From: Pseudescherichia vulneris NBRC 102420
Lineage (GTDB): Bacteria; Pseudomonadota; Gammaproteobacteria; Enterobacterales; Enterobacteriaceae
NCBI RefSeq assembly: GCF_000759795.1
Contig: NZ_BBMZ01000014.1
Span: 1 to 64,000 of the forward strand
DNA: 64,000 bases
Direction of reading: 5' to 3'
Each line of letters opens with the position of its first letter. Within the stretch, counting starts at the first letter, position 1. Position numbers and translations under genes: made by a program. The notes beneath the pieces are model-generated. The model was given only the letters and a program-made list of their open reading frames with translations, did not search any database and had not been told where the DNA came from. This document shows positions 38,394 through 51,875 of this stretch, piece after piece.

Positions 38394-38452
38394 CACGGAA
38401 CAGGTGCAAAATCGACGCAGTTTGATTACACTCCTGGTAATCCATACAGCAG

Positions 38453-38487
38453 CAGTGTCAGGGCAACCTGACACTGTTCTCCGTTTT
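38453..38487 (+). terminator. Terminator between lrp and ftsK
   Basis: CAGTGTCAGG-GCAA-CCTGACACTG is a perfect 10-base stem closed by a GNRA tetraloop, followed by TTCTCCGTTTT. It ends 27 bases before the ftsK start. Confidence 0.75.
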
Positions 38488-38513
38488 AGCATCAAGGACC
38501 TGGAGAGCCTTTC

Positions 38514-41500
38514 TTGAGCCAGGAATATACTGAAGACAAAGAAGTCACATTAAGCAAGTTAAGCAGCGGACGCCGGCTCCTTGAGGCGTTACTGATACTT
38601 GTCGCCCTGTTTGCAGTCTGGCTGATGGCCGCACTGCTCAGCTTCAACCCCTCCGATCCCAGCTGGTCACAAACCGCATGGCATGAGCCTATCCATAATC
38701 TGGGTGGCGCGCCGGGCGCGTGGCTTGCCGATACGCTATTTTTCATCTTTGGCGTCATGGCCTATACCATCCCGGTGATGATAGTCGGCGGCTGCTGGTT
38801 TGCCTGGCGGCACCGTGCCAACGAAGACTATATCGACTACTTTGCCGTCTCGCTGCGTTTGATTGGCGTTCTGGCGCTGATCCTGACCTCCTGCGGGCTG
38901 GCCGCCATCAACGCCGACGACATCTGGTATTTTGCCTCTGGCGGGGTGATTGGCAGCCTGCTGAGCACCACCATGATGCCGCTGCTGCACAGCAGCGGAG
39001 GCACCATCGCGCTGCTCTGCGTCTGGGCTGCCGGGCTGACGCTGTTTACCGGCTGGTCATGGGTTAGCATCGCCGAGAAGATCGGCAGCGTGCTGCTCAA
39101 TATTCTCACCTTCGCCAGCAACCGTACCCGTCGGGATGATACCTGGGTCGATGACGAAGAGTACGAGGACGAAGAGGAGTACGATGACGAGCCAGCCGCG
39201 CAACGACGCGAGTCTCGCCGTACCCGCATTATGCGTGGCGTTCTCGCCCGCCGTAAGCGTGTGGCAGAGAAGTTTGCCAACCCGCTCGGCCGTAAAACCG
39301 ATGCAGCGCTGTTCTCGGGCAGGCGCATGGACGATGAGGAAGAGGTGCAGTACAGCGCCCGTGGCGTCGCCGCCGATCCTAACGACGTGCTCTTCTCTGG
39401 CCACCGTGCTACCCAGGGCGAGCAGTATGATGAGTACGATCCGCTGCTGAATGGCCCGAGCATAGCAGAGCCGCTTGCCGCCGCCGCGCTGGCTACCGCC
39501 GATGCCCAGGCGCACATTGCGCCATCGCAGCCGGTCATGCCTACGCCGCCGGTTATGCAGACGGCCCCCATCCCGGCCGCTGCTACCTTCTCTGAGCCTG
39601 CTCCTGAAAGCCAGTGGCAGCCTGCCCCAGCAGAGCCGCAGCAACACTATGTTCCGCCGATGCAGGCGCAGAACTCACCCGAGATGCACGTTGCCAGCGT
39701 TGCGCCGCAGCCGGAGCCCATTTGGTCACCTGAGCCCGTCTGGCAGCAGGAGCCCGTCGCCGCTGCGCCCGCACCGATGCCAGAGCCTGCTGTAGCCGTG
39801 CCAGAGCCGGAACCAGAGCCAGAGGAAGAGGTTAAGCATACCCGTCCGCCGCTCTACTATTTTGAAGAGGTTGAAGAGCGACGCGCCCGCGAACGCGAGC
39901 AGCTTGCTGCCTGGTATCAGCCGGTTCCCGAACCCGCTGCGCCAGAGCCGTTTGTTCCCGCACCCGCCGCGCCTGTGACGCCGCCACCGGTTGCAGAGCC
40001 GACCTTTGCGCCAGCCGTGCCCGATGTCAAGCAGGCCGCAGCCACTGCCGTTGCCGCGTCCGCCGCTGCGGCACCTGCGTTCGGCCTGGCCGACGGCGGT
40101 GCGCCGCGTCCGCAGGTGAAAGAGGGTATTGGCCCGCAGCTGCCGCGTCCGAACCGAGTCCGCGTGCCAACCCGCCGCGAGCTGGCCTCCTACGGCATTA
40201 AGCTTCCTTCGCAGCGTATCGCTGAGGAGCGTATCGCTGAGGAGCGTGCCGCCCGTGAAGCCGAGCAGCAGCAGCCCGATCCGTTTAGCGATGACGAGGC
40301 GGATACGCTGCATCAGGACGAACTGGCTCGCCAGTTTGCCGCTTCCCAGCAGTCACGCTATGGGGAAGAGTATCAGCATGAAGTACGCGCTGATACAGGG
40401 CATGATGATGCATGGCAGGACGATGAGAACGATGCCGCCGAAGCGGAGCTGGCCCGCCAGTTCGCCGCCTCGCAGCAGCAGCGCTATTCAGCCGAACAGC
40501 CGCCGTCGGCAAATCCGTTCTCGCTGGCCGATTTTGAGTTTTCGCCAATGAAAGCGCTGGTAGACGATGGCCCGAGCGAGCCGCTCTTTACGCTACCGCC
40601 GGAAGAGCCTGTTCAGCCGTCGGCGCCTGTGCAGCAGCCACAGCAGCACTATCAGCAACCTGTTGCACCCGCGCCGGTACAGCCACAGCAGCCGCACTAT
40701 CAGCAGCCTGCGGCCCCTGCGCCAGTACAGCAGCACTACCAGCAGCCTGTCGCGCCTGCGCCGGTACAGCCACAGCAGCAGTATCAGCCTGTGCAGCAGC
40801 CCGTCGCCGCGCCCGTCGCGCCGCAGCCAGCCCCGCAGGACAGCCTGATCCATCCGCTGCTGATGCGTAACGGCGACAGCCGCCCAGCGCAGCGCCCGAC
40901 AACGCCGCTGCCGTCGCTGGATCTCCTGACCCAGCCGCCGTCGGAAGTGGAACCGGTAGATACCTTTGCTCTGGAGCAGATGGCGCGCCTGGTTGAAGCT
41001 CGCCTGAATGATTTCCGCATCAAGGCTGACGTGGTGAACTACTCGCCGGGGCCAGTGATCACTCGCTTTGAGCTTAACCTTGCGCCGGGCGTGAAAGCGG
41101 CGCGTATCTCTAACCTCTCCCGCGATCTGGCCCGTTCCCTGTCAACGGTGGCCGTCCGCGTCGTGGAAGTGATCCCCGGTAAGCCTTACGTGGGCCTTGA
41201 GCTGCCGAATAAAAAACGTCAGACCGTCTACCTGCGTGAGGTGCTGGACTGCGCCAAGTTCCGTGAGAGCCCGTCACCGCTGACCGTGGTGCTGGGGAAA
41301 GATATCGCGGGCGATCCGGTGATTGCCGACCTGGCGAAAATGCCACACCTGCTGGTCGCGGGGACCACCGGCTCGGGTAAATCGGTGGGGGTCAACGCCA
41401 TGATCCTCAGCATGCTCTACAAAGCTTCGCCGGAAGAGGTGAAGTTCATCATGATCGACCCGAAAATGCTGGAGCTGTCGGTCTACGAAGGTATTCCACA

Positions 41501-42383
41501 CCTGTTGACCGAGGTGGTGACCGACATGAAGGACGCCGCCAACGCCCTGCGCTGGAGCGTCAACGAAATGGAGCGTCGCTACAAGCTGATGTCCGCGCTC
41601 GGCGTGCGTAACCTTGCAGGCTACAACGAGAAGATCGCGGAAGCTGCACGCATGGGCCGGCCGATCCCGGATCCGTACTGGAAGCCGGGCGACAGCATGG
41701 ACGCCACCCATCCGGTTCTGGAGAAGCTGCCGTACATCGTTGTGCTGGTGGACGAATTTGCCGACCTGATGATGACGGTAGGTAAAAAAGTTGAAGAGCT
41801 CATCGCTCGCCTGGCACAGAAGGCGCGTGCGGCCGGTATTCACCTGGTACTGGCTACCCAGCGTCCGTCGGTGGATGTGATCACCGGCCTTATCAAGGCC
41901 AACATCCCGACGCGCATCGCCTTTACCGTATCGAGCAAAATTGACTCCCGCACCATTCTCGATCAGGGCGGCGCGGAGTCGCTGCTGGGCATGGGGGATA
42001 TGCTCTACTCCGGGCCTAACTCCTCCTCTGCGCCGGTGCGCGTGCATGGTGCCTTTGTCCGTGACGAAGAGGTGCACGCCGTAGTGCAGGACTGGAAAGC
42101 GCGCGGTCGTCCGCAGTATGTCGAGGGGATCACCTCCGACAGCGAAAGCGAAAGCGGCGGTGGCGGCCTGGATTCCGGTGAAGAGCTGGATCCGCTGTTC
42201 GACCAGGCGGTCAACTTTGTGACCGAGAAGCGCAAGGCCTCGATCTCTGGCGTGCAACGTCAATTCCGCATCGGTTACAACCGCGCGGCGCGTATTATCG
42301 AGCAGATGGAAGCCCAGGGCATCGTCAGCGAGGCGGGCCACAACGGTAACCGTGAGGTGCTGGCTCCGCCGCCGTTCGAGTAG
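38514..42383 (+). CDS. ftsK: DNA translocase FtsK
   Basis: 1289 aa septal DNA pump that coordinates chromosome dimer resolution with cell division. Four N-terminal transmembrane helices (~25-180) target the divisome. A low-complexity Pro/Gln/Ala/Glu linker spans ~200-820. The RecA-like motor follows, with Walker [11 protein letters not shown] near 952 and Walker [13 protein letters not shown] near 1079. The C-terminal gamma domain ([20 protein letters not shown]) reads KOPS and activates XerD. It starts with TTG (TTGAGCCAGGAA), the only start giving [13 protein letters not shown]. It is about 40 residues shorter than K-12 FtsK, all in the linker. Confidence 0.97.
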   Translation: MSQEYTEDKEVTLSKLSSGRRLLEALLILVALFAVWLMAALLSFNPSDPSWSQTAWHEPIHNLGGAPGAWLADTLFFIFGVMAYTIPVMIVGGCWFAWRHRANEDYIDYFAVSLRLIGVLALILTSCGLAAINADDIWYFASGGVIGSLLSTTMMPLLHSSGGTIALLCVWAAGLTLFTGWSWVSIAEKIGSVLLNILTFASNRTRRDDTWVDDEEYEDEEEYDDEPAAQRRESRRTRIMRGVLARRKRVAEKFANPLGRKTDAALFSGRRMDDEEEVQYSARGVAADPNDVLFSGHRATQGEQYDEYDPLLNGPSIAEPLAAAALATADAQAHIAPSQPVMPTPPVMQTAPIPAAATFSEPAPESQWQPAPAEPQQHYVPPMQAQNSPEMHVASVAPQPEPIWSPEPVWQQEPVAAAPAPMPEPAVAVPEPEPEPEEEVKHTRPPLYYFEEVEERRAREREQLAAWYQPVPEPAAPEPFVPAPAAPVTPPPVAEPTFAPAVPDVKQAAATAVAASAAAAPAFGLADGGAPRPQVKEGIGPQLPRPNRVRVPTRRELASYGIKLPSQRIAEERIAEERAAREAEQQQPDPFSDDEADTLHQDELARQFAASQQSRYGEEYQHEVRADTGHDDAWQDDENDAAEAELARQFAASQQQRYSAEQPPSANPFSLADFEFSPMKALVDDGPSEPLFTLPPEEPVQPSAPVQQPQQHYQQPVAPAPVQPQQPHYQQPAAPAPVQQHYQQPVAPAPVQPQQQYQPVQQPVAAPVAPQPAPQDSLIHPLLMRNGDSRPAQRPTTPLPSLDLLTQPPSEVEPVDTFALEQMARLVEARLNDFRIKADVVNYSPGPVITRFELNLAPGVKAARISNLSRDLARSLSTVAVRVVEVIPGKPYVGLELPNKKRQTVYLREVLDCAKFRESPSPLTVVLGKDIAGDPVIADLAKMPHLLVAGTTGSGKSVGVNAMILSMLYKASPEEVKFIMIDPKMLELSVYEGIPHLLTEVVTDMKDAANALRWSVNEMERRYKLMSALGVRNLAGYNEKIAEAARMGRPIPDPYWKPGDSMDATHPVLEKLPYIVVLVDEFADLMMTVGKKVEELIARLAQKARAAGIHLVLATQRPSVDVITGLIKANIPTRIAFTVSSKIDSRTILDQGGAESLLGMGDMLYSGPNSSSAPVRVHGAFVRDEEVHAVVQDWKARGRPQYVEGITSDSESESGGGGLDSGEELDPLFDQAVNFVTEKRKASISGVQRQFRIGYNRAARIIEQMEAQGIVSEAGHNGNREVLAPPPFE
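40218..40840 (+). repeat. Low-complexity repeats in the FtsK linker
   Basis: Three repeat layers are visible. RIAEE is tandemly duplicated at 40218-40250. The unit [24 protein letters not shown] recurs about 126 bases apart (40319 and 40445). A Q/P/A tract with [14 protein letters not shown]-type units runs 40625-40840. Such tracts commonly vary in length between strains. Confidence 0.8.
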
Positions 42384-42523
42384 CGCTTCCAAGTGCAAAT
42401 TTGGGTAAATTCGTCAAAAATCAGCTTTTTCCTCTTTCACTCTTTGCCGGTTTAGCCTGCAATGAGTGTCAGAGGTTCTCCCGGATCGGGAGTGACGTAG
42501 CAGACGTAGCTAAAGGAATAACA

Positions 42524-43135
42524 ATGAAAAAAATCGCAATGACCTGTGCATTACTCTCTTCTCTGGTAGCCAGCAGCGTCTGGGCTGATGCAGCCAGCGA
42601 TCTGAAAAGCCGCCTCGATAAGGTGAGCAGCTTCCATGCCAGCTTCACGCAAAAAGTGACCGACGGCAGCGGCGCGGCAGTGCAGGAAGGTCAGGGGGAT
42701 TTATGGGTCAAGCGCCCGAACCTGTTTAACTGGCATATGACGCAGCCGGATGAAAGTATCCTGGTCTCCGACGGCAAAACCCTGTGGTTCTATAACCCGT
42801 TCGTTGAGCAGGCGACGGCCACCAATCTCAGCTCGGCGACCAGCAACACGCCGTTCATGCTGATTGCCCGTAACCAGACCAGCGACTGGCAGCAGTACAA
42901 CATCAAGCAAACCGGTAACGACTTCGTGCTCACGCCGAAAAGCAAAAATGGTAACCTGAAGCAGTTCACCATTAACGTGAGCCAGAACGGTACCATTAAT
43001 CAGTTCAGCGCCGTTGAGCAGGACGATCAGCGCAGCCTTTATCAGCTGCAGTCTCAGCAGAATGGCGCTGTGGATCCCTCTAAATTTACCTTTACCCCGC
43101 CGCAGGGCGTAACGGTGGACGATCAACGCAAGTAG
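42524..43135 (+). CDS. lolA: Outer-membrane lipoprotein carrier protein LolA
   Basis: 203 aa periplasmic chaperone that carries lipoproteins from LolCDE to LolB. The signal peptide is cleaved near VWA-DAA (residue ~21). The mature protein is an incomplete beta-barrel with conserved [25 protein letters not shown] and [14 protein letters not shown]. The ATG at 42524 follows AAAGGAATAAC; a frame open from 42401 lacks a signal peptide and is rejected. rarA follows 8 bases later. Confidence 0.97.
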   Translation: MKKIAMTCALLSSLVASSVWADAASDLKSRLDKVSSFHASFTQKVTDGSGAAVQEGQGDLWVKRPNLFNWHMTQPDESILVSDGKTLWFYNPFVEQATATNLSSATSNTPFMLIARNQTSDWQQYNIKQTGNDFVLTPKSKNGNLKQFTINVSQNGTINQFSAVEQDDQRSLYQLQSQQNGAVDPSKFTFTPPQGVTVDDQRK

Positions 43136-43143
43136 AGGCCTGA

Positions 43144-44487
43144 GTGAGCAATCTATCGCTCGATTTTTCAGACAACGCGTTTCAACCTCTGGCCGCCCGT
43201 ATGCGGCCAGAAAACTTAGCGCAGTACATCGGGCAGCAGCATCTGCTGGCGCCCGGTAAGCCGCTGCCGCGCGCTATCGAGGCCGGGCATCTGCACTCAA
43301 TGATCCTCTGGGGGCCGCCTGGAACCGGCAAGACGACCCTTGCTGAGGTGATTGCTCACTATGCCAACGCCGACGTTGAGCGTATCTCGGCGGTCACCTC
43401 CGGGGTGAAAGAGATCCGCGAGGCCATCGAGCGTGCACGTCAGCGGCGTAACGCCGGTCGCCGCACCATTCTGTTTGTGGACGAAGTCCATCGCTTCAAT
43501 AAAAGCCAGCAGGATGCTTTCCTGCCGCACATTGAAGACGGCACCATTACCTTTATCGGCGCTACCACCGAAAACCCCTCGTTCGAACTTAACTCGGCGC
43601 TGCTCTCCCGCGCCCGCGTCTATCTGCTGAAATCCCTCTCCGTTGAGGATATTGAGCTGGTGCTGGATCAGGCTATCAGCGATAAAGCTCGCGGCTACGG
43701 CGGACAGAATATCGTCCTGCCGGATGAGACCCGGCTGGCTATCGCCCAGCTGGTCAACGGTGATGCCAGGCGCGCCCTTAACACCCTGGAGATGATGGCC
43801 GACATGGCCGAGGTCGACGAGAGCGGCAAGCGGGTGCTGAAGCCTGAGCTGCTCACGGAGATTGCCGGGGAGCGCAGCGCGCGCTTCGATAACAAAGGCG
43901 ATCGCTTCTACGATCTCATCTCGGCCCTGCATAAATCCGTACGCGGCAGCGCGCCGGATGCCGCCCTCTACTGGTATGCCCGCATTATTACCGCCGGGGG
44001 CGACCCGCTCTACGTTGCGCGCCGCTGCCTGGCAATCGCCTCTGAGGATGTCGGCAACGCCGATCCTCGTGCGATGCAGGTTGCGCTCTCGGCCTGGGAC
44101 TGTTTTACCCGCGTCGGGCCAGCAGAAGGGGAGCGCGCTATCGCTCAGGCGATTGTCTACCTTGCCTGCGCGCCAAAAAGCAACGCCGTCTACACCGCCT
44201 TTAAAGCGGCGATGGCCGATGCCCGCGACAAGCCGGACTATGACGTACCCGATCACCTTCGCAATGCGCCAACCAAGCTGATGAAGGAGATGGGCTACGG
44301 CCAGCAGTATCGCTATGCCCACGATGAGCCTAACGCCTATGCAGCAGGTGAAGACTACTTCCCGCCTGAAATAGCACAAACGCGCTATTATCATCCCACC
44401 AGCAGAGGTCTTGAGGGTAAGATTGGCGAAAAGCTCGCCTGGCTGGCCGATCAGGACAATAAAAGCCCCACAAAACGCTATCGCTAA
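43144..44487 (+). CDS. rarA: Replication-associated recombination protein RarA (MgsA)
   Basis: 447 aa AAA+ ATPase of the WHIP/RarA clade that acts at stalled replication forks. It has Walker [10 protein letters not shown] near 60, Walker [15 protein letters not shown] near 118 and sensor [19 protein letters not shown]. The C-terminal tetramerisation region includes [13 protein letters not shown]. It starts with GTG at 43144, the only start matching [11 protein letters not shown]. It forms an lolA-rarA unit. Confidence 0.96.
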   Translation: MSNLSLDFSDNAFQPLAARMRPENLAQYIGQQHLLAPGKPLPRAIEAGHLHSMILWGPPGTGKTTLAEVIAHYANADVERISAVTSGVKEIREAIERARQRRNAGRRTILFVDEVHRFNKSQQDAFLPHIEDGTITFIGATTENPSFELNSALLSRARVYLLKSLSVEDIELVLDQAISDKARGYGGQNIVLPDETRLAIAQLVNGDARRALNTLEMMADMAEVDESGKRVLKPELLTEIAGERSARFDNKGDRFYDLISALHKSVRGSAPDAALYWYARIITAGGDPLYVARRCLAIASEDVGNADPRAMQVALSAWDCFTRVGPAEGERAIAQAIVYLACAPKSNAVYTAFKAAMADARDKPDYDVPDHLRNAPTKLMKEMGYGQQYRYAHDEPNAYAAGEDYFPPEIAQTRYYHPTSRGLEGKIGEKLAWLADQDNKSPTKRYR

Positions 44488-44551
44488 TTGAGGCGTTGCG
44501 GTAAGGTTACCTGTGAATTCTTGTGGCTGCGTCTGCGGCCACTCCCTCTAA

Positions 44552-45871
<1,320 letters not shown>

Positions 45872-45888
45872 TCGATACGCCGGAATTG

Positions 45889-45914
45889 AAAAAGCGCCTG
45901 CGGGCGCTTTTTTT
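45889..45914 (+). terminator. Terminator of serS
   Basis: AAAAAGCGCCTG-CG-GGCGCTTTTTTT, 17 bases after the stop. Confidence 0.9.
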
Positions 45915-46176
45915 ATGTCTGATAGCTAACAAACAGAGCGAAAAAAGTGCTGCGAGAACCATGAAATTTTTCAACTAAGCGCAGCGTGGGATTTTTTACT
46001 ATCTATCATTAAAACAACGGGTTGAATTACAGTCCGCGTGACATGACTCAGCGGATAATCAGTATTTCAAATCGATCTCTCAAAAAGCACCTGCTGCGGC
46101 CATTCAGGCTGATTGACAATGTTTTTGCCGGTGGCATGATGCGCTCGAAATCAGAACTTCCTCACGGTTTATATCC
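45915..46176. other. serS-ycaD intergenic region at the missing dms locus
   Basis: About 260 bases without a gene. The sequence is fairly AT-rich. I see no dmsA/dmsC fragment, transposase remnant or repeat that would mark how dmsABC was lost or never gained. The right end holds the ycaD promoter and leader. Confidence 0.5.
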
Positions 46177-47325
46177 ATGCCTATCTATACCCGCCCGGTG
46201 CTACTGCTGCTCTGTGGCCTGTTGTTGTTGACCCTGTCGATCGCGACGCTAAACACGCTCGTGCCGCTTTGGCTCGCCCATGAAAACTTGCCGACATGGC
46301 AGGTAGGTATGGTTGGCTCCGCCTTTTTCACCGGTAACCTGGTCGGCACGCTGCTCTGCGGTCGCCTGATCAAACGCTTCGGTTTCAACCGCAGCTACTA
46401 CATCGCCTCGCTGATTTTTGCTACAGGCTGCGTGGGAATGGGGCTGATGGTGGGCTTCTGGAGCTGGATGGTATGGCGCTTCGTGGCTGGCGTCGGCTGT
46501 GCCATGATCTGGGTGGTGGTTGAGAGCGGCCTGATGTGCAGCGGCACCTCGCGCAACCGTGGCCGCCTGCTGGCTGCCTATATGATGATCTACTACGTGG
46601 GTACGGTGCTGGGCCAGCTGATGGTCAGCAAGCTGCCAACCGGGCTGATGCAGGTTATGCCGTGGGTTACCGGGCTGATCCTGGCTGCGATCCTGCCGCT
46701 GCTCTTCACCCGTATTGTGAACGAGCATAGCGAGCATCAGGAGGCGACGACAATGTGGCCGATGCTGCGCCTGCGTCAGGCGCGTCTGGGCGTTAACGGC
46801 TGCGTTATCTCGGGTATTATTCTTGGCTCGCTGTATGGTCTGATGCCGCTGTGGCTGAACCATCATGGGGTGAGCGATGCCGGAATTGGTTTCTGGATGG
46901 CGGTGCTGATCAGCGCCGGTATTTTCGGCCAGTGGCCGGTGGGCAAGCTGGCGGATCGCTTTGGCCGCCTGCTGGTGCTGCGCGTGCAGGTGTTTGTGGT
47001 GATCGTCGGCTGTCTGGCGATGCTGGGCAACGCCGCGATGGCTCCGGCGCTGTTCGTGCTCGGTGCGGCGGGCTTTACGCTCTACCCGGTAGCCATGGCA
47101 TGGGCCTGTGAGAAGGTTGAGCCGCATCAGCTGGTGGCGATGAACCAGGCTTTGCTGCTGAGCTACACCGTCGGCAGCCTGCTGGGGCCGACCCTGACCT
47201 CAATGCTGATGCAGAACTACTCCGACAACCTGCTCTTTGTGATGATCGCCAGCGTGTCGTTTATTTACCTGATGATGCTGCTGCGCAAAGCGGGCCAGCA
47301 TCCGACGCCTGTGGCACACGCCTGA
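46177..47325 (+). CDS. ycaD: MFS transporter YcaD
   Basis: 382 aa inner-membrane transporter of the major facilitator superfamily, with about 12 hydrophobic helices. It has an MFS loop-2 motif ([14 protein letters not shown]) after helix 2 and its counterpart [14 protein letters not shown] in the second half. The substrate is unknown. The length equals K-12 YcaD. A strong terminator follows, and pflA is convergent. Confidence 0.93.
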   Translation: MPIYTRPVLLLLCGLLLLTLSIATLNTLVPLWLAHENLPTWQVGMVGSAFFTGNLVGTLLCGRLIKRFGFNRSYYIASLIFATGCVGMGLMVGFWSWMVWRFVAGVGCAMIWVVVESGLMCSGTSRNRGRLLAAYMMIYYVGTVLGQLMVSKLPTGLMQVMPWVTGLILAAILPLLFTRIVNEHSEHQEATTMWPMLRLRQARLGVNGCVISGIILGSLYGLMPLWLNHHGVSDAGIGFWMAVLISAGIFGQWPVGKLADRFGRLLVLRVQVFVVIVGCLAMLGNAAMAPALFVLGAAGFTLYPVAMAWACEKVEPHQLVAMNQALLLSYTVGSLLGPTLTSMLMQNYSDNLLFVMIASVSFIYLMMLLRKAGQHPTPVAHA

Positions 47326-47327
47326 TA

Positions 47328-47359
47328 TAAAAAAGCCCGGTTCAGACCGGGCTTTTTAT
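47328..47359 (+). terminator. Bidirectional terminator between ycaD and pflA
   Basis: AAAAAAGCCCGG-TTCAGA-CCGGGCTTTTT sits between two convergent stops with A and T runs on both sides. Confidence 0.85.
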
Positions 47360-48099
47360 TAATACATGACCTTGTGACCGTACTGCTCCAGAATGCCTTT
47401 CACGCGATCCATGGTCTCTTTCTTCGGCGGATGGATACCATCAAGCTTGTACTCTTCGCCCATCGCAACCCATTTGTGCTTGCCCAGCTCGTGATAGGGC
47501 AGCAGCTCAATCTTCTCAACGTTGCCCATATCGCGGGTAAACTCACCCAGGCGATGCGCAGAGTCGTCGTCGTCTGACCAGCCCGGCACCACCACATAGC
47601 GGATCCAGACCTTAATGTTCTTCTTCGACAGATACTGGGCGAACTCCAGCGTACGGTGGTTAGAGACGCCGACCAGATTCTGGTGAATCTCATCATTCAT
47701 CTGCTTGAGATCGAGCATCACCAGATCGGTAACCTCCAGCAGCTCGTCGATCACCGGATCGTAGCGGCGAACAAAGCCGTTAGTGTCCAGACAGGTGTGA
47801 ATGCCTTCCTGATGGCAGGCGCGGAACCAGTCGCGCACAAACTCGGCCTGCAGGATAGCCTCGCCGCCGGAGGCCGTTACGCCGCCGCCGGACGCGTTCA
47901 TAAAGTGGCGATAGGTCACGACCTCTTTCATCAGCTCTTCAACGGTAACCTCTTTGCCGCCGTGGGTATCCCAGGTATCACGGTTGTGGCAGTAGAGGCA
48001 GCGCATCAGGCAGCCCTGAAAGAAGGTGATAAAGCGGATCCCCGGGCCATCAACTGTGCCACAGGATTCAAAGGAGTGAATGCGACCGATAACTGACAT
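47359..48099 (-). CDS. pflA: Pyruvate formate-lyase-activating enzyme PflA
   Basis: 246 aa radical-SAM enzyme that installs the glycyl radical on PflB under anaerobic conditions. The 4Fe-4S/SAM motif [12 protein letters not shown] near residue 29 has the CxxxCxxC spacing. [13 protein letters not shown] and [12 protein letters not shown] complete the family signature. The start at 48099 gives [20 protein letters not shown]. pflB lies upstream with a 186-base gap containing a hairpin, so pflA is likely expressed at a lower level. Confidence 0.97.
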   Translation of the reverse strand: MSVIGRIHSFESCGTVDGPGIRFITFFQGCLMRCLYCHNRDTWDTHGGKEVTVEELMKEVVTYRHFMNASGGGVTASGGEAILQAEFVRDWFRACHQEGIHTCLDTNGFVRRYDPVIDELLEVTDLVMLDLKQMNDEIHQNLVGVSNHRTLEFAQYLSKKNIKVWIRYVVVPGWSDDDDSAHRLGEFTRDMGNVEKIELLPYHELGKHKWVAMGEEYKLDGIHPPKKETMDRVKGILEQYGHKVMY

Positions 48100-48233
48100 T
48101 GCGAGGTTCTCCGGATATGGCCCGTCCCGGGCCTGTATTTGCACAGCTTTCCGCTATGTTTAAGTCTGTTTTGCCAGCGGCCCGGAGGCAGGACAGTTGG
48201 CAAAGCAGGCTCGAAGGAGAGGGCGCGTTTACT

Positions 48234-48266
48234 AAAAAGGCCCCACGATCGTGGAGCCTTTATTGT
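48234..48266 (-). terminator. Terminator after pflB
   Basis: AAAGGCTCCACGA-TCG-TGGGGCCTTTTT on the minus strand, 20 bases past the pflB stop. It should reduce read-through into pflA. Confidence 0.8.
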
Positions 48267-48285
48267 ACGCTTTTTCAGTCAACCA

Positions 48286-50568
<2,283 letters not shown>

Positions 50569-50619
50569 GTAACACCTACCTTCTTAAGTGGATTTTTTAT
50601 TTACTGCCTGGAACAGCCA

Positions 50620-51477
50620 TCAATGATGGTTATCGCCACGCAGGTAAATGACCCAGTATGTCAACCCAACCAGTAAACCCCCACCGATAATGTTCCCAAT
50701 CGTTACGGGGATCAGATTATCAGTGATGAAGTTCATCACGGTCAGATGAGAAAAATTGGCTGGAGACGAACCGACCGCGGTCCAGAACTCCGGCGTAGCA
50801 AAATCACGAATTACGATACCCAGCGGGATCAGGAACATGTTTGCGATGCTGTGCTCAAAGCCGCTGGCAACAAACATGGCAACCGGCAGGACCATAATCA
50901 TGGCTTTGTCCATCAGGCTGCGGCCTGAGTAGCTCATCCATACGGCCAGACAGACCATCAGGTTTGCCAGGATGCCGAGTGCGACGGCTTCAATAAAAGT
51001 ATGGTGCATTTTGTGGTCAGCGGTTTGCAGGACGTTGAGTCCCCAGCCGCCGTTGGCGGTCATGTACTCACCGGAAAGCCACATCAGCAGCACAAAGAGC
51101 AGACAGCCAACCAGGTTGCCAACGTAAACGTTGATCCAGTTGCGTGCCAGTTGGCCCCAGGTGATTTTGCCGCTGGCCTTTGCCACCACGATAAGTACCG
51201 TCGAGGTAAAGAGATCCGCGCCGCAGATAACGCACAAAATCAGGCCCAGTGAGAAGCAGATCCCGCCAATCAGTTTAGCAACACCGTACGGCATCGCGGC
51301 GGTGCCGGTGGTGGAGGTAATATAGAAAACAAAGGCGATGGAGATGAACACCCCGGCGGTAATCGCCAGGAAGAACGTCGTCATCGGACGCTTTGTGGCT
51401 TTATAGACACCCGCCTCTTCGGCAACTTTTGCCATCGCAGGGGGAAGTATCAAATCAAAAGGGTTGTCAGCTTTCAC
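50620..51477 (-). CDS. focA: Formate channel FocA
   Basis: 285 aa pentameric inner-membrane channel of the FNT family that exports and re-imports formate. Six transmembrane helices are present, with the FNT signatures GADLFTSTVLI and SGFEHSIANMF. The latter holds the conserved pore His; Thr91 is in the loop. The start is GTG at 51477 (GTGAAAGCTGACAACCC), matching MKADNPFDL; the frame to 51519 has no support. It is first in the focA-pflB operon. Confidence 0.97.
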   Translation of the reverse strand: MKADNPFDLILPPAMAKVAEEAGVYKATKRPMTTFFLAITAGVFISIAFVFYITSTTGTAAMPYGVAKLIGGICFSLGLILCVICGADLFTSTVLIVVAKASGKITWGQLARNWINVYVGNLVGCLLFVLLMWLSGEYMTANGGWGLNVLQTADHKMHHTFIEAVALGILANLMVCLAVWMSYSGRSLMDKAMIMVLPVAMFVASGFEHSIANMFLIPLGIVIRDFATPEFWTAVGSSPANFSHLTVMNFITDNLIPVTIGNIIGGGLLVGLTYWVIYLRGDNHH

Positions 51478-51537
51478 ACTAACTCTCTCTTCATTAAGTT
51501 GGCAATGAGATACTAACAAAGCATTATAGGAGAGAAC

Positions 51538-51551
51538 TTGATATGGATCAT
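51538..51551 (-). promoter_or_regulatory. FNR site upstream of focA
   Basis: TTGAT-ATGG-ATCAT matches 9 of 10 conserved FNR positions, centred about 67 bases upstream of the focA GTG. Confidence 0.75.
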
Positions 51552-51605
51552 ATCTCGTCCGTGTTATAGGCCTTTAGAGTCTAAGGTTTTAGCTGTTTTT
51601 ATTGG

Positions 51606-51618
51606 TAACTTATTGATT
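51606..51618. promoter_or_regulatory. IHF site upstream of focA
   Basis: TAACTTATTGATT fits the reverse IHF consensus YAA-N4-TTGATW exactly and is flanked by an A/T-rich tract. IHF acts in anaerobic pfl activation in E. coli. Confidence 0.55.
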
Positions 51619-51802
51619 TTGAATTAATAAATAAAGTTTAAAAATTATAAAATGTTTTGAATATTTTTTTGGCCTCACCGCAGGCGCGTTAATTACAATG
51701 GAGTAATTCTGCCAAAAAGTAACAATATGCCTGAGTATCAATAAAGAATATTACTTATGAGTAACCTAATTATTACATTTATAATTCTTTGCAAAAATAG
51801 AT

Positions 51803-51831
51803 AAAAAACGGGGCAATCAAATTGCCCCGTA
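51803..51831 (-). terminator. Terminator of ycaO
   Basis: ACGGGGCAAT-TTG-ATTGCCCCGT followed by six T on the minus strand, 45 bases after the ycaO stop. Confidence 0.88.
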
Positions 51832-51875
51832 ATATAGCCTGGCTGTCGCAATACGCCTACAGCTTATAGTGTTAT

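Larger units (their letters stand above)
51478..51802 (-). promoter_or_regulatory. focA-pflB control region
   Basis: About 325 bases without a gene, strongly AT-rich. It holds an FNR-type site at 51538 and an IHF consensus at 51606 (listed separately). In E. coli this operon has several promoters controlled by FNR, ArcA, NarL and IHF; I cannot place each promoter from sequence alone. Confidence 0.6.

Noticed and set aside
42401-42523. Longer lolA start at 42401
   Set aside because: It would place 41 residues before the signal peptide. The ATG at 42524 has the proper ribosome site and leader.
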